The notes under the pieces were generated by a model that saw only the letters and a program-made list of their open reading frames with translations, had not been told where the DNA came from and did not search any database. This document shows, piece after piece, positions 31,424 through 41,180 of a DNA stretch of 64,000 bases. The position numbers and the translations under genes are program-made. How positions within the stretch are numbered: the stretch's first letter is position 1; the number at the start of each line of letters is the position of its first letter. The stretch covers positions 496,001 to 560,000 of the forward strand of contig CP137866.1 of assembly GCA_034406715.1 (NCBI GenBank), written 5' to 3'. This DNA comes from Rhodotorula mucilaginosa (lineage: Eukaryota > Basidiomycota > Microbotryomycetes > Sporidiobolales > Sporidiobolaceae).

Positions 31424-33725
31424 ATGGCCGCTTCCGAGTTCCACTACGACACGCTGCACCAAAAGCTCAAAGACGGCATCCCGTGCCCGGACGATTTCAG
31501 CTTCCCGTCGCACGTCCTCTCGAAATGGGCGAGGATCCAGCCTTCGCAACCCGCCCTGCACTGGGTCGCGCACGACTTTGCGTCCGAGAGGATCGTTTCG
31601 TACCAGGAGCTCGACGATCTCACCCACAGGGCTGCAAAGGCATTTTGCGATGCGGGACTCAAGAAGGGTGATCGGTGAGCTTCCTACACTCTTCGTCATT
31701 TCCGTCCCGAGGAAGCGAAGGATGACAGAGGCGATGACGGGAATGCGCACAGTACTGACTCTGTTATGCTTGCAGGGTGCTCATTCAGCTCCCGCGAATC
31801 GTCGAATGGTGGCCGGCCCTGTACGGCCTCATGCGGATGGGCGCCATCCCCTGTCCCGGAACTTCTCTTCTCGTCTCCAAGGGCAAGTCCACGCCGTTGC
31901 CATAACTTCGCGCCGGGTCAAGCTGACGGACGACAAGAATCCCGTAACACAGATCTCAAGTTCCGCGCTGAGGCTTCCAAAGCGAAAGCCTTCATCGGCG
32001 ATGTCGAGTCCTGCGCCCGCTTCGAGGAAGTCGCCGCCGAGACGGGCATCTCTCTGATCTTCCAAGCGCGCACCCCCGGAGACGGCGGTCTTGGGAGAGG
32101 TCGCGTAGACTTCCAGGCCGCGATCGAGAAAATACCGAGCGGGACGAAGTGCGAAGCGCCGGAAGGGCACAAGAAGACGGACCTCGCGCTCATCTTTTTC
32201 ACGTCCGGAACGACCGGAGCACCAAAAATGGTTCTGCTCGAGGTGTGTTCACTTATTTTCTGTGTCGTGTAATCCGTTGCTCCCGCGCTGACCCGGCTTC
32301 CTCATTCAGGCCGAACACTTGCTCGGGTGAGTTCTAGTCCGACCTCCGACAAGGAAGTTCCGTTCCTCCGGCGGACTGCTTATGGTCCCTCTCACGTCTT
32401 GCAGGCACACTATCACCGGATACTGGTATCAAGCCAAGCCCGGGACCATGGTCTGGTGCATGGCGGATTTGGGTCCGTCCACCTTCTCGTTTCCCGCCCG
32501 AGTGGCACGAGCTGACTTTGTACCGCGAGAACAGGCTGGGCCAAAGCCTCGTACGGTTCGATGGGCACCTTCAACATGGGAGCGACCTACTTTGTCCAGC
32601 CGCCGCCGCCCGGCGCTTTCACGCCGAACCAGCTCATTGACTCGCTCAACCGGTACCCGATCGCCACACTCTGCGCGCCGCCGACTATCTACCGATCGCT
32701 CGTCACCACCTCGGCTCGCGCGTACCTCAAGAGCCACCCACCAAAGGCGCTGCGACACTGCGTCGGCGCCGGCGAGCCCCTCAATGCGTCCGTGATCAAG
32801 GAGTGGCAGGAAATGACAAACGTACAGATCAAGGACGGCTGGGGCCAGTCCGAGACTGTCATTGCGGTCGGCAACTTTGAAGGTATCGCGGTGCGAGAGG
32901 GCTCAATGGGAAAGGTCGCGCCCTTCTTCGAAGTGTCCATCATCGACCACGAGGGCCGCGAACTCGCCGACGGAGAAGAGGGCGAACTGGCGATTCGGGC
33001 CGACGCGGGCGCCGGAGCAGTCTGGATCTTCAAAGGTGAGTCTTTCTTGCTCACACACTCTCGGGGAAGCCGCATCACTGATCCGGGGAACGCCGACAGG
33101 TTATGTCAAGAACGGCAAGATTGACCGCCGGACCAAGACGCACAGCGGCAAGACATGGTACTGCACAGGCGATCGCGGCGTACGTGACCCGGACGGCTAT
33201 TTCTGGTTCGTTGGACGAGACGACGATGTGAGTGGCTCTTGGCATGCAAGGGACACGATGGTGCAGAAGAGGGCTGACAGCAAATGCTCCAGGTGATCAC
33301 GAGTTCTGGATACCGGATCGGGCCATTCGAAGTCGAAAGCGCGCTCAAGGTGAGTTGGTCATCCGGTCAGCGCGACCATACACGTGCTCACATTTGTTGT
33401 CGTGCAGACCCACCCCGCCGTCGCCGAATCCGCAGCCGTCGGTTCACCTGACCTTGGCCGAGGCGAAATCGTCAAAGCGTTCGTGATCCTGTCCGAAGAG
33501 TTCCGGGACAAGACTCGTGGCGACAAGGACGCCGAGCAGAAGCTCATCGCCGACATCCAGACGCACTTCAAAAAGGTGACCGCCCCGTACAAGGCGCCGC
33601 GCGCGATCGAATTCGTCGAAGAGCTACCAAAGACTGTCAGCGGCAAGATCCGACGCGTCGAGCTCCGCGAGCTCGAGCAGAAGCGCAAGGCAGACGTCCT
33701 GAAGCAACAGAGGGCAAAGTTGTAG
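31424..33725 (+). CDS. AMP-forming medium-chain acyl-CoA synthetase (ACSM-like)
   Basis: The enzyme activates carboxylic acids to acyl-CoA through an acyl-adenylate. The N-terminal part ([24 protein letters not shown]) is typical of ACSM proteins. The adenylate-forming signatures are present: [12 protein letters not shown] (P-loop), [32 protein letters not shown], and [20 protein letters not shown]. The catalytic lysine lies in [16 protein letters not shown] near the C-terminus. About nine introns are inferred. One (31883-31952) has a GC donor, and one exon (32310-32326) is only 17 nt, encoding AEHLLG with its neighbours. No peroxisomal PTS1 is seen (terminal residues are RAKL, which is not a canonical SKL). 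Mitochondrial or cytosolic location is undecided. Confidence 0.92.
31883..31952 (+). other. GC-AG intron in the acyl-CoA synthetase gene
   Basis: The exon ends TCCAAGG and the intron runs from GCAAGT to CACAG. The join gives [16 protein letters not shown], the expected family sequence. Read-through is in a different frame. Confidence 0.85.
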
Positions 33726-33794
33726 AAAGCAAAATCACATTATCAAGCTGCAAATTTAGTGACAATCAACAAGCAGAGACGCCATGCCATTTAC

Positions 33795-36700
33795 TCAAGC
33801 CAAGGCTGCCCGGAAATCCGCCGCCTCGTCCGCCGTCACCCCCGATCCAACCATCAGTCCGAGATCGGACTTTTGCATGCGGCGCAGGAAGTCGCGCTTT
33901 TTGTCGAGCGCGCGCAGCGTTTCCACCATCGAACGCAACCCGGCGTTGTAGGCCGCGGAAGCACCGAACTGCCAGAGCCTGAGTAGTCAGCGAGAGCGTC
34001 ACATATACTGCAGGGAAGACACCTGACGAACCTTTTCCGCCGCTGCGCGGGCTCGCAGAATCGCTTCCTCGGCCGCCCCGTAGCTGCCCCACGAAAAGCT
34101 CGTGATGACGAGCTGTCGCGCGCGAGCAAGCTCGCCCGGAATTTGGTCGGCCGACGACAGTCCCGCCTGATCTGCGGCCGGCTCGTCATCCTCGGTGTCG
34201 GGCTCTTCCTCCGTATCCGGCTCCTCTCCGCTATCGTCGTCCGTGACGGCCAGCGCGGTCGCAGGCGGCTTCTTCTCCGGCGTAGTCGATTCGATCACCA
34301 TCGCATCTTCGGCGCCACGAATGTCATCGCCGTTGCCGCGCGGCTTCTGCGAGCTCGACGATGCAGCGGGTTGGGCAGGTGTCGTTCTGGGCTTGAGAGA
34401 GGCATCCTCGACGGCGGGAGCGGTCGTCGCAGCACTCGAGTCGAATTTGCCAGCTTTCGTAGCCCCGAACACAGCAGCGTAGTCGATTCCGTCGTCCTCT
34501 CCCGGGGCGGCAAAGTTCTGGGTTCGCTTGGTAATCTTTTGCAGCTTTGGCGGAACTGATTGCGTTGGCTTTTGTCAGTCAGCGAGCGACGGAGGGCAAG
34601 CTCAGAAGGCAGCGACTCACCGATCTTGACGCTGCAGACTTCCTTGACCTTGCGAGCAACGCCTTCTGCTCGTGCAGCCACTTGAGGTGGCGGATCCATG
34701 TATTTGGTCAAGATCGGCGGGACGGGCGGGAGAGTCGCTTCCGGGTTGCAGAGGCGGAAGATGAGCGTGTTCTGGATGTTGTGGATCGCAGGCGAGTACG
34801 AGTCCTCGACGTGGAAAAAGTCGGTCGGTTCGCTGCGGGCATTGCGAACATACACTTAGCGGTCACCTTGACTTTGACGGAAGAACTCCGAACGAGCTCA
34901 CCCATTCTCATCAGGGGGACCGGCTTTAGTGAGGTCCATGGCATCGACGAGATCGTCCATCGCGTCCAGCATCGGCTGCGTTGGCAAAAGCGGATGCTCC
35001 GTGATGCGGCGGTTTTTGCTGTTGAAGAGTCGCTCGAGGGATTGAAAGTCGAGAGAGCGGATGTCCTCGGCGAACGGCATCTGCCAGAGGTTGTCCGTGT
35101 AAGTAAAATCTGGTCCACGGAAACAAAGAACCCGGCCTCACCCGTGCCCAGTAGCAGAACTCGACGCCTTCGTCCGTGATCGCCGGATAGAGGATGCCCA
35201 GCATCGGATCAGGCAGGCGGAAACGACCATTTCGCGAGCCTCCTTTCTTGACAAAGCGCACGAGCGCGACCGACGAACGCTCATACATGGCGTTGATGAA
35301 CGCCGAAAAGGTCTTTTCGCTGGCGGTAAAGCCCGGAGCGCCGTAGACGTAAAAGACGTCGCCCATGCGGTAGTCGTAGCGCAGCTATGGGTGCATCTGT
35401 CAGCCACGCGCGAGGGAGGCACGGAGGTCACTTCGTCGAGCTGGACTTACGTCAGACTCTTTCATGAAGCTGACAATCTCCATGCCGGTCTCGTTCCCGG
35501 TCAGCGTTCCGACGTCGTCCTCGAGGTCGCCGACGGGGACCAGAGTGCCACCGTAATAGTAAGCGTCCGTCAGTTCGGCGTTGGCGGCGGATCGGAGGTG
35601 TTCCCTTTTGGCGGCTTCGCGGTCTTCGTCGTCGTCTTGATCGAGTTCGTCTCCATCTTCGTCCTGCCCCTTCTGCTTACCCTTGTCGTTCAGTGGGCGG
35701 TAGAAGTACTGCGGCTCGCGGACAACGAGGTGTGAGGCCAAGAGGTCTTCTTCCTGATCGCCGATCTTGAGTCCTTCGTCTCGCAGCGTCTTGTCGAAGG
35801 TGACGCCCAATTTGCCGAGGTCGACGCCCTGCCCGGCATTCATCTGCGCACGCATCTCGCGATTCTTCCGCTCCTCGAAACGGATCTTTGCTTTGAGCGC
35901 CGCCTTTGCCTCCTCATCTCCGTCTTCGCCGTCGTCGCCGTCCTGGTCCTGGTCCTCGGTCTTGCGCTTCGTGCCGCGGAACGCTTGACTCTGACTCTGG
36001 CTCTGACTTTGAGCTTGAGCTTGCACGCGTGCGAAGCCGCTCATGCTCATCTGCTTCATCGAGGGCGGGGCCGCCGGAGTCGTCGCCTTTTTCACGTCGA
36101 CAAAGATCGTGATCGAGCTGTCGGGGTGTGCGATGGGATCCCCGAGCCGCAGAGTCATACGATCTGGTCGCGAGTTGGTCGTCTTGACTTGCGGAGTCAG
36201 CATGGCATTGATGGCCTGGCGCGCGTTGGCGACGATGGAGGGTTGCTCGAGCAAGTCGACGAGGCGGTGGAAGTGGTCTTCATTCGTCCGCTGTATTCTA
36301 AAATCTGATCAGAGACTGAGAGGATATGCAGGTATATATCGAGAGAACGGACCTTGACGTCGGACTTGTCCTCCTCGACGAAACCGATGTCTTCGTCGTC
36401 AAAATCCATGCCACTGCCGTCGCGGGTAGCGCGCGCGATGGATCAGCGGCCGCCCAAACGACAAGAGGTCAAAGACCAAGCTCACATAACCGAGAGGCTG
36501 ATGCGCTTGGCGTTCATCTGGGCGGCGGCGTCTTCGAGACCGTCCCAGTTGACCTCGGACTCGCCGTCCGTGAGAATGTACAACTCTTTGTTCGGATACT
36601 TGGCAAAGTTCGCTTGCCCTTCCAAGGTCTCGATGCCGAGGATGGCAGCCGTGAATGCTGTGCGGAGCAAGACATGACTTAGTAGCGGTCCGGTCAACTC

Positions 36701-37271
36701 GCAGCGAAAGAACGAAGGCCTCCGTACCATCGCCGTCCGGCGCTTGTCCCGCGACCGCGGTGTCGACCTTGTCCAAGAGGGACCTGTCCATCGTCTGTTG
36801 GAGCGGAAGGAGCTCGTAGCAGTTCTGGTACGGGTCGTTCGCGCGGTCAAACTTTTCGTCTCGCTCGATCGCATTCTCCTTTGCGCGCGCCGTCAACAAG
36901 TTCTTCGTCTTTGGGTAGCCGAAGAGGATGACCCCGAGCGGAGTTGTCTTGAGGTCACGGATGATCTGTTCGCCCCCATATGCAGTCAGCGAGCGAGCCT
37001 ATGCAGGTCGAGGCCCCACCTCTGCACTCACCCGAGCGACAATCTTGCTCTTGACGTACTCCTTGCTCACGTCGAGCCCCGACTTGACTTGGGTATCTTT
37101 GTTGTCGCCTTCTCCGATCTCGAAGGTCCGCTCGCGGTCCATCGACGCGCTGCAGTCGATCAGGAAGAGCGACGCCGTCTTCTGCCCCTGTTTGTCGTTG
37201 GCCCAGAGGGTTCCCCAGCGTCAGTGCGGTTCCGGTGGTCACGCAGGCGTGGCTGTACGTACGATCGACAT
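33795..37271 (-). CDS. KU80: KU80, DNA end-binding subunit of the Ku heterodimer
   Basis: Ku80 binds broken DNA ends with Ku70 for non-homologous end joining and protects telomeres. The first coding exon is nine bases (MSI) and is joined by a 75-nt intron (37188-37262) to GQKTASLFLIDCSASMDRER, the start of the vWA domain. Next come IIRDLKTTPLGVILFGYPKT, ETLEGQANFAKYPNKELYIL and DGESEVNWDGLEDA. The DNA-ring barrel region has TPQVKTTNSRPDRMTLRLGD, an inserted Gln/Ser repeat followed by KRKTED and an acidic tract, then YYYGGTLVPVGDLEDD. The C-terminal arm has PLLPTQPMLDAMDDLVDAMD and the C-terminus ends AADFRAALA. The acidic/QSQS insert is longer than in most Ku80 proteins. The Ku80 assignment over Ku70 rests on the barrel and C-terminal arm patterns. 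Confidence 0.88.
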
Positions 37272-37592
37272 GGTCACTCGCTTCCGCTACCTCCTGACGG
37301 CCCTCGGCAGGTGAACGGCTGGACAGCAAAGACGCGGCGGGGCTTCCGCGGAGGAACTTCGCGATGTCAAAATCCAAAAGCAAGTCGGACACAGCGAGAT
37401 ACGCCATAGAGCACCGGCTGAAGCACTGATCGGGCTGGCCGAGCGCACGAATTTGTCTCTCGTGCACGCAGACCTTGCGGACGCAAGTCTAGTGTCCGGC
37501 GGAGAAAACAAAAGATAGGATGCTTCCAATGGCGTTGCAAGAGGAGGAATTGATACTGCTGATATGTTCGGATATGTATGGCGCTGTGAAGT
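37272..37592. promoter_or_regulatory. KU80 promoter region and MsrA 3' flank
   Basis: About 320 nt lie between the KU80 start and the end of the MsrA gene, both on the minus strand. No gene or specific site is recognised. Confidence 0.5.
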
Positions 37593-38647
37593 TTACCAGT
37601 GGAGCCTGTGCTGCACGAAGAGGACGTGAGGGAGCGTTAGTGGCCGCAGTACGAACCGAGACGGTTTCACGATTCAGGAGAACGTACCGAAGGGCACTCG
37701 TAACCGCTCGGGTTGTGATGGAGGTCTGGCGAAGTTAACATGGCTCAGTAAAGTGTCAGCACATTCATCAGAGCAAAAGTCACGACGGAGAAGAGGGGAG
37801 AACGCACACTCCTGGTGGTAGTCCTCGGCGTCCCACCACTTGCCCGCCGGCTCGATCGTCGTCGCAATCTTCTTGTCGGGGTAGTACGCCTCCTGCACCT
37901 CCTGCATGACCTTCTTGGCGATCTCGGCCTGCTCGTCCGAGAGCGTAAAGATGGCGGATCGGTACTGGGTCCCGACATCGGGTCCTTGCCGGTTGGTCTG
38001 GGCTGCAGAAGAGACCGGAACGATTGGGCAAGAGTGCACGCGATCAGCATCCTGCGCACATCAAGTAGGAAGTGAGGACTGAGAGAGCGACTCACTCGGG
38101 TCATGCATGCGGAAGTGGAATTCGACGAGCTCGGCGTACGAGACCTTTGACGGGTCGAACAAGATCTTGAGCGCCTCGGCGTGGTTCGTCGCTCCGGTGC
38201 AAACCTGACGGTAGTTCGGGGTCTGTGGTACAAGACGGGAGGATCAGCATCTTGAATCGGTCGAGGCTTGACAATCCCGCAAGAAAGAACAGAGGAAAGC
38301 AGACTGACGTCGACGTTGCCACCCGTGTAGCCAACCTTGGCGTCGATCAAACGGTCCTTGAAATGCTTCCGGAACATGTGCTGTAATGCATGAAATGTCT
38401 GTCAGCCTGGCTGCTTCGCTGGCGACGCGAGCGCATGTGCATGTCATCATCATCGTCGAGACGGCGACCATGCGGTGATGCGGAGGAGTGTTCCGCTGGG
38501 CGTTTCGGGAGAACTGAAGACGGGAGGGCTCACCTCTGTACCCCAGAAGCAGCCGTTGGCGAACTGTGCCTCATCCTTGGACGATGTCGAGGCGAGGTTC
38601 TGCGAGGCAGCAATAGCAGTCGCGAGAGTCGGACCGTTGTAGGGCAT
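37593..38647 (-). CDS. MXR1: Peptide methionine sulfoxide reductase A
   Basis: MsrA reduces methionine S-sulfoxide in proteins. The start [12 protein letters not shown] leads to [10 protein letters not shown], with the catalytic Cys, and then [20 protein letters not shown]. Further exons give [47 protein letters not shown] and [11 protein letters not shown] split codon then joins to [12 protein letters not shown]. The frame stops at 37674 after FGTFS. However, the expected terminal residues HRLHW with a stop are found at 37593-37610, just after an intron-like stretch, so I extended the gene to there. The donor that would join them in frame is not obvious, and the last residues are the uncertain part. 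About five introns are present. Confidence 0.88.
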
Positions 38648-39262
38648 GATGGGACGGGCAGTGAAGAGCGTGCGGAGGTGACTGAGCATATAAAGGCTTC
38701 CGAGCGTGATAATGCAGGTCCAAACGGTGCGCAGGACAGCCAGAGTGAAGTTCGGTGGTGGCGAATCCGCGAGCCGACAAATTTCGGACTTTTCGAAATC
38801 GGAGATCTGAAGCAGTATGCATAAGTCCTCTGTCGGGTTTCATTCGCGACAGGGATCTAGCAGACAGTCCATGGAGAGATGCCCAGAGACTCGGGGGGCG
38901 AAACGAACGTCTCCTTTGCAATCCTCTTCCCGCGTGCTGTACAACAAACAAATCTTCCACCTTCTTCCTCCACCGCTGTCACGCCTTCCACCTTGCCTGG
39001 CCTATGCACTCGACGGCGTGCCTTCCGGGTTGGTAGGCTGACCTCCGCCGCCGTAGCTGCGGGTGCAACGAGAGAACAGGGAGCCGCGCGTGTCAGGATT
39101 GCTTCATCCGATCTCGATTCTTGGGTGGCCAGAGAGGTGAACCGCCGAAGACAGTTCGGCAGCAACCCGCATGCGGTTGCGCAACATGCCGCTCGAGAGA
39201 CTCTCTCACCTCTGGAACGAAGAGAGAGGCCGCAAGGAAGAAAGACGAGAGAAAAGAACTGC
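38648..39262. promoter_or_regulatory. MsrA promoter region and ISD11 3' flank
   Basis: No gene is supported in these 615 nt. A perfect GAG|GTGAGC donor-like sequence overlaps the ISD11 stop codon at its right edge, so a further ISD11 exon here cannot be wholly excluded. Confidence 0.5.
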
Positions 39263-39805
39263 TCACCTCGCCTCTGCGCCGGCACCACCACCTCCGGCGG
39301 TCATGACCCTGCCCTTGCCTTCGACGACCAATTTCGGCGCCTCGTACATCGAGTTGACGATGGCGGACCGGGCCATGACGGCGAGTTCGCTGAGCGACTC
39401 GGCGTACCACTCGCGGAGTCGGTCTTCGGGCGTCCGCGCGGCAGCTGGCGACGAGGCGCTGTCCTTTGCTGAAGAAGAGGATGAGATGGCCGAGATGCTT
39501 GACGAAGTGGGCTCGGTAGCAGAGGAGGAGGAAGAGGACGATGAAGAAGCGACGGTAGACCCCGAGGAGGAGGACGACGACGACGAGTTGGCGTACGCGG
39601 CATCGAGGAGCGCGGGCAGTTCCGTCCTGAACTTGTTCCTCGTCCGTCGGAGAAAGTACTGCTTAAAGTTGTAACTCGCGAACGAGTGCGCGACGCGGAG
39701 TTCCTCCTTGTACAGCGCGAGGAGGTGCGTCCGCGTGATGGCGGTCGAGGGCGAGATGCGCAGCTGCCGCGGGAGGGCGGCGAGACTCTGTGTGTGGACG
39801 GGCAT
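39263..39805 (-). CDS. ISD11: ISD11 (LYRM4), iron-sulfur cluster assembly factor, with a Ser-rich insert
   Basis: ISD11 stabilises the mitochondrial cysteine desulfurase Nfs1. The single exon reads MPVHTQSLAALPRQLRIS, then THLLALYKEELRVAHSFASY (an LYK variant of the LYR motif, as in budding yeast), NFKQYFLRRTRNKFRTELPA and, after a gap, WYAESLSELAVMARSAIVNS followed by MYEAPKLVVEGKGR. These segments follow the yeast Isd11 order. Between the second and third helices is an inserted tract of about 65 residues, mostly serine with Thr, Ala and Glu, that other Isd11 proteins lack. The 180-residue product is therefore almost twice the usual length of about 90-100. Confidence 0.87.
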   Translation of the reverse strand: MPVHTQSLAALPRQLRISPSTAITRTHLLALYKEELRVAHSFASYNFKQYFLRRTRNKFRTELPALLDAAYANSSSSSSSSGSTVASSSSSSSSSATEPTSSSISAISSSSSAKDSASSPAAARTPEDRLREWYAESLSELAVMARSAIVNSMYEAPKLVVEGKGRVMTAGGGGAGAEAR

Positions 39806-40053
39806 CCTCGCTTGCTCGATGCTGATTGCTGGGCGAGAGAGCAGCTAAAGGGTGTGGCGCCTTTACGTGCTGGCCGCCGCCGCTGACGGAGACGAAAAGT
39901 TTTTTCCTCTCCTCTTCTCTCGCTCTTTGAATGACCGCAGGCGTTCTACGGACTGGACAAGGCATGCGTAGGAATACAACAAAATCGGGTTGGAGAGGGT
40001 CCCTAGCTGAAACATCCGATAGGTGCCCTGGTTCAGAGCGACACTCTGATCCG

Positions 40054-41047
40054 TCAAGCCGCTGTCGGCTCGTCCTGCATCTTTGCCTGGATGCCTTTTG
40101 CTTTCTGTAGACGCGCAGACTCGGGAGGTCAGGAAACAGCCCCGAGAACATTCGGGGGTGCGGGCGAAAGAGAGCGAAAGGCGCACGTTGACAAAGTCGG
40201 TCAGTTGCTGCTCGAGCTCTTCGAGCCGTGCCTTCTTGACTTCGTTCTCCTTGACGAGCTTGGCCTTGACCGCACCGAGCTCTTTTCGTTCCTCCTCAAA
40301 GCTGTGTGCCCCGCGCAATGCCACAAAAGCAAGGACGCGCGCAAATTGTCAGTACATGACGGCGCCCTCTCGGAGCCGGGGATTCGTTTACGCGAGCTCA
40401 CCGTTTCCGTTCTGCGAGCTCGAACGCGAGACGTGCGAGCATCAGTCGATGCGCAGCTTCGTCCGAGTCGCCTTCTGGTAGCGGAACCTCGAGACCGGCG
40501 GGGGGCTGTGCGGAAGCGGCGAGTTGCCGCAGTTCGTCGAGGTCGAGTAGCGGCAAGTTCTGGTACTCGGATCTGCGAGCAGTGAGAGCCCATCTCTTCA
40601 GTCGTGCTGTGTGCGGACAACTCCCCTGGTTCCAGTCGACTCACGAGTACTCCTCGGCGGCACGAATCTCTCGCTCGATGTGGTTGCGCTGGAACAGCAA
40701 GTTCTGCGGACGGAGGGAGGGTTCAGAACTGGATGCCTGGCCCTGCTTCCGTTGGGCGGCCAGCTAAGGCGAGGGAAACGCACCTGCAATCTCAAGTGAG
40801 CGGCGTCCATCTCGAGCCTGGCATCCTGGGTCCTCGCGCGGGACTCTTTCGCGTCGAGCTGAGTCGCGCGGGTGAGGCCGTACAGGGAAGCAAAGACGGG
40901 TGCAGACTGGGCGAGGACTGCCTCTGCTTGCAGGGTGTCCGGGTCGGTGTGGTCGAGGCGAGACTGGACGACTTGGTCGGCGAGGGAGCGGATGAGGGCG
41001 ATCAGTTCTTGGGCGGGGAGGTGTTGCTCGTGCAGCAGCGGGCCCAT
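40054..41047 (-). CDS. THOC5: THO complex subunit 5-like (THOC5/FMIP) protein
   Basis: THOC5 is part of the THO/TREX complex that couples transcription with mRNA export. Exons give MGPLLHEQHLPAQELIALIR, then a coil ending MDAAHLRLQ joined to NLLFQRNHIEREIRAAEEYS and SEYQNLPLLDLDELRQLA, the most characteristic THOC5 segment. Next are AHRLMLARLAFELAERKR, a coil with FEEERKELGAVKAKLVKENE, and a last exon KAKGIQAKMQDEPTAA. The protein is about 230 residues, as in other fungi, and lacks the long C-terminal region of metazoan THOC5. Its start is 133 nt from the divergent GABA transaminase start. Confidence 0.85.
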
Positions 41048-41180
41048 TACTCCTGTAGTCCAGTCCGGGGTCGAGTGTAGAGCTTAGGCCGAGTCCTCGG
41101 TTTGCCCCACTCGCGGCTCGCTCTTTCTGCTGCGGCTCTCTCTCGCTCTCACTCTTCCCACCGTCAGCGTCTTGTCGAGG
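41048..41180. promoter_or_regulatory. Compact bidirectional promoter THOC5 / GABA transaminase
   Basis: 133 nt separate the two divergent ATG codons. No TATA box is visible. Confidence 0.6.
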
